From positions 1,302,001 to 1,366,000 of the forward strand of contig NC_092406.1 in assembly GCF_009017415.1 (NCBI RefSeq): DNA of 64,000 nt, written 5' to 3'. Shown here piece by piece: positions 12,569 to 24,492 of the stretch; the first letter of the stretch is position 1, and each line of letters opens with the position of its first letter. The position numbers were made by a program, and so were the translations under genes. The notes beneath the pieces are model-generated. The model saw only the letters and a list, made by a program, of their open reading frames with translations. It was not told the DNA's origin and did not search any database. The DNA is from Aspergillus flavus (lineage: Eukaryota > Ascomycota > Eurotiomycetes > Eurotiales > Aspergillaceae).

Positions 12569-13486
12569 CCTTGTTTCTTTATTTCTTTATAATGAAATGA
12601 ATGTACGGTGGTTTTAGTGGGGGTGGTTTGGTTTGGAGTACTAGTATGTATGTCTATATGTGGAGTTTGAGGAAGGTTACTGGTATCTTGTAGAGAAGAG
12701 ATCGGATGATGAGATCATTAAGACCCTTATTCCCGGCGCTAATGCACATTGCTTACGCGCTAGAACCACTTTATTTGCTTGGGGGTTTGGCTCATCCAAT
12801 CATGGGGACTGTTGTGGGCTTGGCCCGTTCTTTTCAGACTGGTATTGTATCGTATTGAACGGTATATTGTCTTTGTCTGCTTGCGGGGAGGGGATATAGA
12901 TAATGCCATGGCATGACCCGCATCAACATCTCATTGTAAAATGAAGGACCTTAGTGCTAACATTGGAGGCAGAGTGTGTGAGGATTGCAAGAAGTCCTTC
13001 GGATTCATTGCTCGGGAAGACCCTCCACCATCTACTGTCTCTCTAGCCCACACGCACCCATCATGCCTAAATCGCCCAAAAACGCTGAATCTGCTTTTGA
13101 GCAGGCCTATAATGCCTATTTTGAACGTGGAAAACCATCCGATTCGCGCGTTAGCCAAGGGATTTGGCCTAACTAGTCAGGCAGACTTATAAGCACCTAC
13201 TCGCTCGCAGTAAATAGGGTCCAGAGCTGAGCGCAGGGTGTCAGGTGATTCCCCGCATAAATGCCCCACCACCCTGTAGTTTCCTCGTCAGACATTTCAG
13301 GGTCATGTTTCTGATCTTTGTCTATCATTACTAATGTTATCACTTCACTCCGAGTCTCAACTCTCTCACAAAGCCTGATTGGCTACCATCTGCAAGCTCT
13401 TTCATAAAAAAACATAGTTTCACTCGGTTTTCGGTTGGTATGGCTAGAATGAGTTAGCTCTCTGAAGCGCTTCGATCATGAAATTC
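12569..13486. other. Intergenic, no supported gene
   Basis: About 0.9 kb between the bZIP gene and the 3' end of the aldo-keto reductase. Overlapping short frames near 12941-13192 have no recognised product. A 37-codon frame beginning MPKSPKNAESAFEQAY at 13063 looks protein-like but stands alone. Confidence 0.45.
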
Positions 13487-14734
13487 TCAAAGACCTACCA
13501 GGCGCTTAGGAGGGGCGTCAATCCAAGCAGACATTTGGTACTGCTGGTTATCTGCAGGTGTCCAAGAAAGATCGTACTTGACCGGCTGCATATATTGGGT
13601 AAAGGTCATTGGATATCCAGGGCTGTAAGGAGAAGCTTCGTGGATGTCGTCGATTTCCTCCTTTGAAAGCTTGACCTTCAAGGCATCAGGCATAGCCTTG
13701 ATGTGTTCAACAGTGTTGACTCCGACGATGGGGAACACAAATGTGGACTGGTGGAACAAATATGCCAGGGCCTGATTGGGTTAGCTCTATGCTTGACTAA
13801 GAGGAAGGAACAGAAACTCACAATAGCTTGCAGCGTCGTTCCCTTTCGGTCCGCAATCTTTTCCAAGACCTCACTGGTCTTGAGGGCAATATCAGAGACA
13901 GACCCCATCGGTGCATCTGGGTCGGCTTCCCTCTCCTTTCGCTGCTGAACTGTAAGCAACGCGCCAGTGCCCAATGACCCATAAGACACAATCGCCATGT
14001 CTTGATCCTCGCACATGGGAATAACATCACCCTCCATGTCGCGGAAGGCTGCGTTCCAGTTGCCCTGGTAGACAGAGAAGGGGGTCAGGCCATGTTGTTT
14101 TGCGTCTATTCAGGTTAGTGCTATAGTCACTTCTGAGGGGAAAAGAAGGAAAAGAAGACCTACAGGCGTTGGCCTTGACAACAATCCAAGCAGGGGTGTT
14201 GCTAATTCCGAGGTAGAGAACCTTTCCTTGCATAACAAGGACATGAAGGCCCCTCATAACCTCTTCCACAGGAGTTGCATAGTCCCACCAGTGGACGTAC
14301 AAAAGGTCGATATAGTCGGTCCTCAGCTTCTTCAGACTATCACGGACCGAAACGTGCATGCTCTTGGCAGAGTTACCGGTAAAGTTTGTCTGCAGGGGCT
14401 CTGGGTCCTCGCTAAAGGCACGATAGCCGGCAGTGTACTTGGTGGCAATGACCATCTGATCCCTGACACCGCGCTCCTCCATCCACTGGCCGATGAGTGT
14501 TTCCGACATTTGGTTGTTATAGTTGCTGGCGGTGTCGATAAAGTTTCCTCCCATATCGTAGAAGACATCTAGGAGCTTGAAAGGTTCTTCATTCTTGCCA
14601 GTGTAGAACCTCCATTCGTTGCCGATGCTTATGCCACCGAGACAAATGGGCGATACCTTGACTCCAGCAGAGGGAGACAGGATGCGATGCAAGCCCAGGA
14701 GGGTCTTGGGCTTGGGTGCAGTTGGGAAGCCCAT
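13487..14734 (-). CDS. Aldo-keto reductase, aryl-alcohol dehydrogenase (AAD) type
   Basis: NADPH-dependent cytosolic oxidoreductase acting on aldehydes or ketones. Three exons on the minus strand, 14164-14734, 13822-14105 and 13487-13771, give 379 residues, the normal length. Motifs of the aldo-keto reductase barrel are present: GGNFIDTASNYNNQMSE with the catalytic Asp and Tyr, then VIATKYTAGY, RTDYIDLLYVHWWD with the catalytic His, LYLGISNTPAWIVVKAN, FSVYQGNWN, and FVFPIVGVNTVEHIKA near the C-terminal cofactor site. It is closest in style to aryl-alcohol dehydrogenases and to norsolorinic acid reductase-like (NorB/StcV) proteins. No polyketide or other biosynthetic gene is adjacent, so a secondary-metabolism role is not supported here. 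Confidence 0.92.
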
Positions 14735-15707
14735 GGTTGAAAGGGGTCAAAGAAGTCTGTGGTATGATGGTTAGGAGAAAGCAAGGAATGAACTGATGAG
14801 GGAATGAGAATTGTTTCAAGATTGGGAGTACATATACTCCGTAGGCAGTGTACTCGGAGTAGTTGCACCAAGTGGGTCCTTCGTCAGGGACGTTGTGTAC
14901 GCTAATGCAAGTTGCTGACTCGCTATGATGATTCGCATGAAAGCCGTCATTGACTCAACTTTGATTTTACGCAGTATATGAGAAAACCCCCAAAGGTGGG
15001 TTCATCCAACGGATCTTGGTGCTGAATGAAAATGTGTACTGCTTACCATAAAGTGGATCATAACGGGGAATACGGCGGACTTAAATCTGGCTTACAGTCA
15101 ACCAAGAAATTTTACCAGCTTTACTAACAGCAACGCACTATTATCCAGCCAATTAGATCTATTTTTTAGGTCCCACTGCATTATTTACCAATTATAATAG
15201 TTCAAATGTCCGGATTATCGACTAGTCCACCTCCGAAGATATATACTCCGTAGTTATAATAGTAATTATTTTAAATAACTATATTTTTCTATAAATAAGG
15301 TACTGGCGGGCTACTGGCTGCCCTAATATATAATATATTTATACTAGAATCGCACAGAGGATTAGGATCCTTAAGTAATTTATTCTGTTATACCTTATAT
15401 GAGAACTGCTATATAATTTTGAATAGTCTTTAGCTTCCTAGTAGGCTAGTACTGCAATCCTGAAGCCTATTAGTCTACCGCGCTCTGTAGGCATACCGAC
15501 GAATAGACCCGGTGCGCCGAAAGGGCGCTTACACACAGCCAAGATCTAAATAACTCTAGGCTCTTCCGGTCCCAAAACGGTGAAAATTTGTTCCGCTGCC
15601 TGCGCGGAAGTTGTGTTTGTGTTTTCAAATATGCAGGTCCCAAAAGCTTGAAGCAGATGCGATGCTTGATGGTGTTGCAGATCCCCCGTTACAAATTCCT
15701 CAAATGA
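14735..15707. other. AT-rich intergenic strip with ACTCCGTA motifs
   Basis: The promoter side of the aldo-keto reductase grades into a strip at about 15160-15470 that is very AT-rich and full of TA steps. ACTCCGTA occurs near 14832 and 15245; the first copy is followed within about 15 bases by CGGAGTA, forming an imperfect inverted repeat. No coding frame survives. This fits an old, mutated repeat but no element end is identifiable. Confidence 0.5.
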
Positions 15708-18393
15708 TCAACTTGTATCCGCATTCTTCAGAGCATCGAAAGTCTGCATTACTAAGGCGTGATCGATTCCAGGCTTTGCAACCTTTCGCGCGATATATTG
15801 GCCCTCTCGAAGTCGCGCTTGGACTATTTGCTTCCTCGTCTTTGACCTGATCACCGTGTGTAGGCTCTTGGTTATTCCATGAGCTGGATAAGCCACGAGG
15901 CCGAGGGCAGCTACCCAAGGGTCAGCAAGCTTCTTTAAAAAAGATAGGACTAGCCTACCTGATGGTACTTTAGTACCGATACTAAGTGTTCCTTTCAGGA
16001 AGCCCTTAGCCATTCCCACCGCACCCTCTTCCTTGGCTCCCTTGTGAGTCTGCGTGAATATATCGGTGAAGCCTTCCCGCATCCCTTGAGTGAAATTCTT
16101 GCCACCCGCGATAGCACCGCTTTTCCAGTCGCGGACAGCATAATCTTCCACCTCTTCACCGTATAGACGAGGCACGGCTCGGAGGCCTTCCGTAGCAGCT
16201 AGCGGAATGTCGACAATGACTCCCTTGTAAACGTGCTTCATAAACTTGCCGAATCCTGCTGCACCGGCGCCTATCGCCGCTCCTGTGGCATCCCAGTCTA
16301 CCTTGTTCTTGCCGCTGGCAGTTGTGGTTTGCGAGTCGACTTTCGAGAGAGGATCTTCGGTGTTGGTTGCTGCTGGAGTTGTCGTGTTGGATCGACTCTT
16401 CAGCTCTTGGTATGGTTTCAGGAACATATCCGATGTGGCTCTTAGCATATCTGTACCGTAGCCTATCGTTGCTGAGGTTGTGCTTGTGATCGGATCATAT
16501 CGGCGATTGGTTATGATTATAGGACGGATTTCGTGTCTGTCACGTTAGCTTGGGTGATAAGATGATTGGGACGAGTGGGATCATACGACTGTAAATTCTT
16601 GGATTCAATCCGTAAGTGATCTAGTAAAATCTGAGCGGCTAATTTGGAGAGGAAGACAGGCTTTGCAGACTTCTTGTAGATCCATGACGCAGGCTGGTCG
16701 GGAATAACCTGGCAGCGCATGCGGTCTAATGGGAGATTTCGATGGAAGGATTCGACAGCTGCTTTGACGCCCGCCTCGTATTGCATTTTATTCGAAATGT
16801 CTTTAGCGGCCTCCTTTGCTTGAGGAGTAAGGCAGTATTGGATTGCTTCAGCGAGGTTTTCAGCCGTCAAAGACTTCTGTGGGATTGGCTCGGGACCGGC
16901 ACCAGACGCCGCGATCATCTTACCCCAGAAGGGCTGATCTCCAAAGAAGGGAACAATGGCGGTGGGCTTTCCGAAGCGTAGGCCGCATGCTGTTGTCCCC
17001 GCACCGCCGTGATGTACCACAGCCGACACGTTTTGGAAGAGCCACTCATGAGGGCAGTCGCCGATATACAGGATGTCTTTTGATGAAGAACCCCCGAGCT
17101 TACTCCACCCTCGTGAGATAATCGCACGAACTCCGACCGCTCGGACGGCCTCTTCGAGAATCGAAGTGAGCCGCGGGGGATCATCAATGACAATGCTACC
17201 GAAGCCAATATACACTGGGGGTGGGCCGTCTCGGAGGAATGCATCTAGCTCAGACGAAGGGGTATATATCGGCAATTCACGAAAGAAGAAGCCGCATACA
17301 TCTAGACACTTAGTAGGGCACAACAAGGAAGGGTTGGAGGAAATTACCGATGTAAGACGGCCAATCCTTCGGCTTGGGTACCAAGGCTGGCGACCAGCAA
17401 TATGTGAACGGTACTTTAAGTGTCTGCACAAGGCTCGGCCCTTCCGTGAGTGGAACCCGTTCGAGGTCAATGGTTTCCCTCCAGTCGTTGATCACATCGC
17501 CGAGCCTAAATACAGCATATTAGACGAATACCCCCATTCTGCGAACAATTAATCTCACCCTTGCCAGGTCATCCACTCCACAACTCCATATGAAACGGCA
17601 TTTGCGAAACTCGCGTTATTACCCGAGTATTTCAAATTAGCCAGCGGGTGAGGATACTCCGATGTTGAACTCCAAGGCATCGTGAACATCAAGTGTAGGG
17701 GAACACCTAGGGCCTGGGCACAATGGACATGCGCAAAGCTGGGAGGATTTGCGATGATGGCGTCGGTCACGAACGGGGCCCCTGTGCGAGGATCATCCTC
17801 AATACAAGACTTCCAGCATCCTTCCAGCATCTCTCGGACCATCACCCGTTTCCGTGAGATTTCCCCTGCCTTCAGACTCTTCATGTTTGGGATTAGACCT
17901 GGGTTCTTCACCATAAATGCCATGAGTTCGGCAGGATCGCCGCCTATCGGATAGAACTCCAGACCCGACTTTCGAACGAAGGAATCAAACACATCGTGTG
18001 TCGCTAACCGTACTCGATGGCCATGGTTTTGCAATTCATTCCCCAGCGCAATAAAAGGTTGAACATCACCTCGGCTCCCCACGACATGAATGACAATGTT
18101 AAGTTTAATATCGCATTCCACTGGCCTTGAGTAGGTAGGCGGTGGGCTTATGATATCGTCTTCACCGAGCCGGGGGATGAACTTGAGAGCGGTTCTTGCC
18201 GCGGGAGAGTCGAGATCCACATCGATGCGACCGTCATCTATCTTGTTAGTGGATTGTAGCGATGGAATTGCTAGACAACTGTACCTTGTACCGTGCTGGA
18301 TCCTGCTTCTGCGATAAGTGTATAAGGTGGAGGAGCATCTACTATTTCGGCGAGGTCATCCGACTTCGACCGCTGGAGAGGTTTGGAAGCCAT
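15708..18393 (-). CDS. Sterol 3-beta-glucosyltransferase-like enzyme (GT1 family)
   Basis: Predicted to transfer glucose from UDP-glucose to a sterol or similar lipid. Six exons on the minus strand, 18285-18393, 17559-18237, 17348-17505, 16587-17301, 15959-16536 and 15708-15910, join in frame to 813 residues. The N-terminal Rossmann half starts with IVIHVVGSRGDVQPFIALG and RLATHDVF. The C-terminal half has YIGFGSIV, then the donor-binding signature CPHEWLFQNVSAVVHHGG, GAGTTACGL and PFFGDQPFWG. After the catalytic part comes about 300 residues rich in alanine and glycine with a VYKGVIVDIPLAATEGLRAV segment. The GRAM and PH membrane-targeting domains of the long Atg26-type enzymes are absent. 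The last intron (15911-15958) is 48 bases, in frame and without stops, but has a GCTGAC branch site, so a simple ORF reading would wrongly translate it. Confidence 0.9.
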
Positions 18394-19940
18394 TGTGCAA
18401 GAACAAGAAGGTCGGATGAAGAAAAATCATGATCTGATTGAATATGGTGTATATATAAAAGAATCTATTAGAAGTATTTGAAGTGAGGCCTGGTTGATCG
18501 GCGAAGATGAACTTAGTGCGGTCGTACTCGTGTTCGTTACTGCGATAGGCCTAAGGCAGTGGGGCACCACAATCACATTATTCCTCTTGTGGATCCCAAG
18601 CCAAAAATAAGAATCCATTCTGGTCGGTCGATCACCTGAATTTTTCAGGGATAACGCTGTGCTGTGATATCATTGTTATGATTAGAGACTGCAATTATGG
18701 GCTAGAACTTAGAGCCGACATACTTGAGAACAATACATTTTGGGTTTTTCTAAGTTTCATTGCTTCTCCATTGCGAACTTGTCTGTTCATCCAGCGTGGC
18801 AATTCATCTCCACTCAGCCATATTTGGAAATATGGTTATGGACTAGTGAGCAGCTAGACATCAACTAGTGGAACGCAGCCTCTGCAAAGCCCAATGTTCA
18901 CCATACTAGATAATGTTCTAGAAGGTTTTAGTTCATTACCAGCGAGGTTGTAGGAGCACCCTATGTAAATCATAGGAAGTAGGAGATGCGAATCTTTTCC
19001 CACCAAAGACAATGCTTCAAGGACCGTGTTTTTACTTCTGGAAAGACATATTGTTGAATCCTGGGAGGTTAGAAGAAATTAACTACCAGTTGGGAGAGAT
19101 AATCAGCTGAATGTCATTGGCAAGATCGAAAGTGTAAAGCTACTATTTGTTTCGGACAACGTAGAGACCCATCCTTGCTTAGGCAACAGCAAACAAGCGT
19201 TGCTCTGACCTTTCGCTATCTGACTGGTCTCCCGGAAGCTCGTATCACCTTGATGTGGTAACTCTTGATTCGCCAAGGCGCTTGTCATCAAAGAAGCGTC
19301 GTATTCGGTTAAGGCTTCACTGTCACAGAAGTCAAGCTCTACCTACTGGTATCAGGCTTTAGGTAATACCATCTCGTCGGGGACTTCTCAAGCATACTTC
19401 ACTCTTCCACATGGAATCATCTACGTCAACGCCGCTAACGTCTGCGAAGGTTAGGTACCGGAGCCGGAATAATATTGTCAAACCTAAGATGTTAATGAGA
19501 GCCGCAGAGTGGGCCGGTTTGAAGTCGGTATGTAAACAATGTACGCATGTTAGAGAGAACGAGCGTGAGTAGCAGATTGTGGCTTGACATTAGTCGCCTT
19601 GGCTAATGATAAGTGGCCCTGAAGTTTGAAAACAGTCGCTGCTTGATTGACTACACTGATAAAGCCGTGCCATTAATGTAACACCAGGCAGGGATCAAGA
19701 AGACCAAAGCCTCTGTGAGAACCCGCGATAATAGAACATGAGCTTAACATGGAGTGCTCAGCACTTGATATCGTTTATCTCGGAAGAACTGTGGCTTCTA
19801 TGATGAATGCAATAAGATTGGTGATGGCTTTGAAGCAATATAATTCCGAATAGGACGCCTAGATAGAGATTATATTGCAGTAAGAAACGAAATATCGACA
19901 GTACAAACAGTCCAGTGGAGTTGTACATAAGGCTAATCAA
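18394..19940. other. Intergenic, no supported gene
   Basis: About 1.5 kb between the start of the glucosyltransferase and the 3' end of the GH43 gene. Only short frames occur on both strands and none carries a recognisable motif. The left end is the glucosyltransferase promoter. Confidence 0.5.
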
Positions 19941-21704
19941 TTATCTAAACTCGGCGTATCCAAATTCTGCCGGTAACAAACAGCGTTGTCGTTCTCCGAA
20001 AGCGTACAGTCCGAGCATCATCCCGGTAAAAGGTGCACCGACTGGCGGCGACTGAGTCATTGTGCTGTTCTGAACCTCTCCTATCCATTGAGTCTCGGAA
20101 CTAGTGCCATTAACCTCTTTGAAACCAAACCTATACTGGTCTCCGCATTCAATGAAGAATACTACATCCGACACTGCGCTTCGTAGTTCTCGATCAATGA
20201 CCTCTCCCTCAGCCGGTCGGAATCGCACAATACGTGCCCCTTCCTTGGTAGGGGAGAGCCGGATCCCTATACTGCTGTATGTGAAGTAGTTCCACCAGAC
20301 GACAGTTCCAGCTTCTGTATGTTGTGACTGAGGGCTGAAAGATAATTTCGTCTCCCAGGTGCAGTAATGGTGGATCTGTTTCCGGAGAAATAGAGTTGGG
20401 CAGCTGGGAACGGAGAGGTTATACGGTCCACCATGTAGACGGAGGTGGTTTGGTCGCTCTGTGAGCGAGTAGTCTGTCCTCATGGGGGTGTCTAAAGGTA
20501 CCAGTCTCAGTTCGATATCTCTGAAAACGCTTTCATGAGCTTACTTTTGCGGTACCAGCCTAGCTGCAACTCTGGGCTCGAGAAATCGTCTCTCCATGCT
20601 ACGGGATGTTGATACTCATAAAGGTGTGGAGTGTCGGATTGGAGAGAGATCTTTTTGCCCCGGTTGAAGATTGGCCAATCATCCTTCCATTCAACCGGTA
20701 TCAGGAATGTTTCGCGTCCTATTGTCACAGTAGCGATCGAGTTAGTCCTGCAGCATAGGCCAAGCAAAGAATGAGCAAAGTTACCAAAAACAGACTCCTC
20801 CCAGTAACCATCTTTTCGTACCGGTCGAACACCCAGCAAAACAGCCCACCATCTTCCCTGTGCATCTTCTACCAAGTCTGCATGCCCAGTATTTTGCACC
20901 TCATCATTGATTCCATTTCTCCAGAGTGGGTTATTCGGTCCCACTTCCCACGGGCCGAACGGGCCTGTCTCACTGCGACTCACCCATTCACAATGGCCGC
21001 TTTCTGTGCCCCCTTCGGCAGTAAAAAGATAATAGTATTTTCCGCGCTTAAATATATGCGATCCCTCCGAGACACCAGAGGTAGACTCTCGGATGAGCTT
21101 CGGTTCTGAGGTGGAAGCACCGCTAGCAAGATCAATAGTAGCGATATGGATGGCGAAGTCTTTAAGATTTGCGTTCGGCGTTCTATTCAGTTTGCGATAG
21201 GTCGATGATAGATAGACTGTGCCGTCGTCGTCCCAAAACAGCTTCAGAAACTCTTGTTAGAACAGGCGTCCACGTAGGGTATTGTTATGGACGAGATGTA
21301 CGTACATCCTGATCGAATCCGACCTGGTCGAAAAACACCGGGTCGGACCAGGAACCCGAGTCCCAGATGTTCTCGGTCTTTACATAGAACCCACGCGGCC
21401 AAACACGATCATCGTCCTGTGGGCGGTAGCGCTCGAAGCTGGCCGCAATTATGTAGTAGACACCGTCATGGTATCGCAGGGTGGTCGCCCAAACTCCACC
21501 GCCAGGTTCTGGGGTCTGGATGTGAATCTGACTGCGCCTGGTCAGTGCGTGGCCGATCAGGGTCCAGCGTATCAGATCGGTGCTGTGGTATATCGGAGCT
21601 CCTGGGAAATATTCAAAGGAGGATGTTACGAGGAAAAAGTCATTCTTCACGCGGATAATGGAAGGGTCGGGATTAAATCCGGGAATAATCGGATTGTTGT
21701 ACAT
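19941..21704 (-). CDS. Glycoside hydrolase family 43 (beta-xylosidase/arabinofuranosidase type)
   Basis: Hydrolyses xylose or arabinose linkages in hemicellulose oligosaccharides. Four exons on the minus strand, 21306-21704, 20785-21241, 20545-20718 and 19941-20491, give 526 residues. All three GH43 catalytic positions are visible: the general base Asp in GFNPDPS close to the N-terminus, the pKa-modulating Asp in NTGHADLV, and the general acid Glu in SGVSEGSHIF. A C-terminal beta-sandwich-like part follows (LRLHGGPYNL onward). I chose the ATG just before YNNPIIPGFNPDPS; an upstream ATG in the same frame adds 54 unsupported residues. With this start there is no signal peptide, so the enzyme is probably intracellular and acts on imported oligosaccharides. 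The second intron, 20719-20784, is in frame and without stops. Confidence 0.92.
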
Positions 21705-22521
21705 GATGACAGCAGTCCAATCTATATTGTTGATATTCTTACCAAGAATGGTATGAGAGTTGTCTGCCCGCGGTACCCTAGTATTTATAGTTGTGTTTTG
21801 CAACACGACACCTTGATGCCGTAACGGGATTGGTGGATAAATGTGACCTGTGCTCTCTATTATCAATGGAGGACATTGCTAAGACACAATAAACCGGTCC
21901 AAGGCGATTCTTAAGGGAAGTCTTGCGGGATCATGCTCGTACCCCACATGTTTGGGACGTTTTAATTCCGATCGTGGTAAGTAAGAAAATTAATTAGCAA
22001 TATTCCTCTACTGTGATGGCCCGCACGTCACGCCCCTCTTCTTACCTTGTTTACCTTGTCTCCGCCGATCACTCCTCTATTCCATACCCCAATGTCGACC
22101 CCTCTTCTATCAAAACATTGACGTTCGCTCTAACGATCTTAGTAGTAAGTAGAGGTTCTCTCTGGGGTCTTTCCGTAACCTTAATTTCTCTAACTAGGAT
22201 TTCCAACAGTCTACAGTTCCGTTGGCACGAACTAGAACGCCACTTGGTTCGAGGAGTGGTTATCAGCCACCGCGTTCCACCAAATTTTCAGAGCACTATT
22301 TTCTGAACATACATGAGGCTTTTTCAACCTACCCGTTGGAGTAAAACAGAAACATGTCCAGTGTTGTCCCAAGGTTTCCTTCCTGTTTGGGCTATACACC
22401 TCGATGATATCGACTTAGTCTACTTATATATGCACCTATACGTAATAGATTTTCTAGGACAATCGTAAACTTCCTCTTTGGGACAATGCTGCTTTAATGA
22501 GGGCGCTCAGGGGTCTGCTCA
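21705..22521. other. Intergenic, GH43 promoter side
   Basis: About 0.8 kb. The left part is the GH43 promoter. No GGCTAAA (XlnR-type) motif was noticed. No coding exon that could supply the missing start of the neighbouring exonuclease-like frame was found here. Confidence 0.45.
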
Positions 22522-23211
22522 GTGAGTATTTCACATCACGGATCACCGCTCACTGAGGCATCAGCCCTTGGCCGTGAGCGGTCACCCCATCTATTTTGTC
22601 CGGGTAGTTCAACAACTATTAGAGCGAACACGAGTTCGATTCTGAGCAACCTCCCTTCCGATGTCTACAACTTCGTGTCAGAGAAGCCCAGGGACGCGTT
22701 GGAGAGGTTCGTCGACTGGACAATCATGACGCATGCTATGAACACGGGAAATACGGACCCAGAAAACATAGTGCTTACAGCACATCTTGGCTCCTGCCAT
22801 GACCATGTATACCTGCTAAGGACAATGATTGCCTCCGGTATCAGACCGCTTGACTTCAGGCTCGCAGACTCCCTTGCGCTCCTCAAGACAATCCAAGGAC
22901 CAACCGAGCCTTCGGAAATTGCCTCTCTCGTTGCTAAATACGCTGAAGGGTTGAGCTACACGTCCGATGGTGCGGACAGTGACGCACGGGCTCTCAGAGC
23001 GGTAGTCATGGCTGCGTTTCCGAACGTAGGTGCGGCCTGCTACTCATTCAGCATCAGCTGCAGAAGATTTATGGCGAGAACAGGCTTGAATATGATGGAA
23101 GTCGGTAATTTGACCCACATCCACCACGGTCCAATGTCTGAAAGGGCCATAATATGCGGAGAGAGCGGCAAGATAATTGGTTATAAAGTACACTCAGCAC
23201 AGAGATAAAGA
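22522..23211 (+). pseudogene. DnaQ-like (DEDDh) 3'-5' exonuclease fragment, incomplete
   Basis: An open frame of about 228 codons without an ATG near its beginning; the first in-frame ATG is at about 22727. The middle resembles the C-terminal two thirds of a DEDDh exonuclease: ALERFVDWT, then NIVLTAHLGSCHDHVYLLRT with a likely metal-binding Asp, then RLADSLALLKTI, and finally DGADSDARALRAVVMAAFPN. In this last motif the catalytic His of the usual HDAxxDA pattern appears to be replaced by Asp. The N-terminal DxE motif is absent from the frame and I found no upstream exon carrying it. It is therefore probably a truncated, inactive copy. It ends at TAA 23206-23208. The family assignment is by eye and moderate at best. 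Confidence 0.45.
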
Positions 23212-23880
23212 TTTGGATCTAATAGCGATGTTCAAGCACACGTGCTTATCCTGAATGCTGCCAGCACGAGTGTCTGCACTGTTATCTGTGTTGGAACTTC
23301 ACTCTCTCAACACATGTCAGTTCACGGACCAGGAAGTAGTCACAAAAAAAAAAAAAATCTAACTACAGACCATTCCAACATGCTGACAATTCATTCGACC
23401 ATTCCATCTGGTGGTGTGCATGATGTGGCCTCCATGGCCCGTTATGTATGTCGCCAATGAAATGGCGAACTGTTCCAAATTCGATCCCCTGTTGAATAAG
23501 AATTCAGCATGTGGATTGTAAAAAAGAAGCCCCAGGTTTGCGGACCCATGAACCAGAACTGAGATCAGCCACAATTAAGGTAGCTTGCTGGTAGCCGTAA
23601 AGGAATCTTGGACGGAGTTAGTTCTGGACAGACAATCGCCCCACGGCACTAAGCAAGCCTGAGCCCTGGCGAACAATCTGTGCCTCAGGGCTCTCTGTTT
23701 GCTCTTTAATGGCAAGTACATTCGTGTCGTGCCCGGCTACCCAAACCTGAGAGGTGCTTGGTACAATTGCGGCAAGGATATGAGATCTGATGATACGAAA
23801 CAAGACGGCGTCAGATTGGTCGCAACATCATAGATTCAGCGTTTCATTGAAATCTGGGTTAGGCAACGTCATACGTGCCT
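23212..23880. other. Intergenic, no gene seen
   Basis: Contains an A13 run near 23345-23357 and short unrelated frames only. Confidence 0.45.
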
Positions 23881-24492
23881 TTATGCCCCTGAGGTAGATT
23901 TGCCTCTTTCATATACATGGAAAATTTGAAGGTCTCCTTTGAACTCATTGTTTGTCCATAACCCCTGTTCTGATGCGTAGTCTTCCGGTAAGATCGTACC
24001 GTTGATAGCTAGCTCGTCTTCCCAGAAATATTCAATCAAGCAGCCCAACCTGAACTGAGATGGATTCTCGAGTAGCATCTCCATCCTCCCTATATCAAGA
24101 GTGTATCTGTCCAGTTCATATTCCAAAAGCACCTCAAAAAGAATGATTATAGATTGACGAATCGAGTCCGCCGTCTCACTATCAGTCCTCTTGTCTAACT
24201 CGGTATGAATATTGCGTAATAACGATCGTTCGTGGCCATCCAAAAGAAGTCACTCGTTGGGTGAAGCAATGGGAGCGGGGCGGAAATGGCATACTTCGTT
24301 ACGCGGGCGCCTCGATCTTTCCCACACCCGAAATGGTTGATTGCGTTGCAACTGGGGTGAAGGAGACAATGGCGGAGTCAACATTTCCTTTGCTATTTGA
24401 GGAGCCACATCCATGGCCCAGAGTAGGCTCGCCTTACGGACAAGCAATCTTCCAGAGAAGCTAATAGGTGAACTTTGACAGGGTATTTGCAT
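23881..24492 (-). pseudogene. Hypothetical protein frame with one internal TGA
   Basis: Starting from an ATG at 24490-24492 the minus strand is open for 80 codons, meets a single TGA at 24250-24252, and continues in the same frame for 122 more codons to a stop at 23881. Either a nonsense mutation has broken a gene of about 203 residues, or an intron hides the TGA. A 96-base in-frame intron is possible, from a GTATGC donor after RRPRNE to an acceptor just before LDKRTDSE, which would give about 171 residues. The C-terminal half looks protein-like, helical and acidic (IILFEVLLEYELDRYTLDIG, LIEYFWEDELAINGTILPED), but I recognise no family. Confidence 0.35.

Noticed and set aside
13063..13176. 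Short plus-strand frame beginning MPKSPKNAESAFEQAY, suspected transposase or HTH remnant
   Set aside because: Only 37 codons and no flanking element; not enough to call a mobile element.
21705..21866. Upstream ATG that would lengthen the GH43 protein by 54 residues
   Set aside because: The extra part is not hydrophobic like a signal peptide and family members start directly before the NNPIIPGFNPDPS motif.
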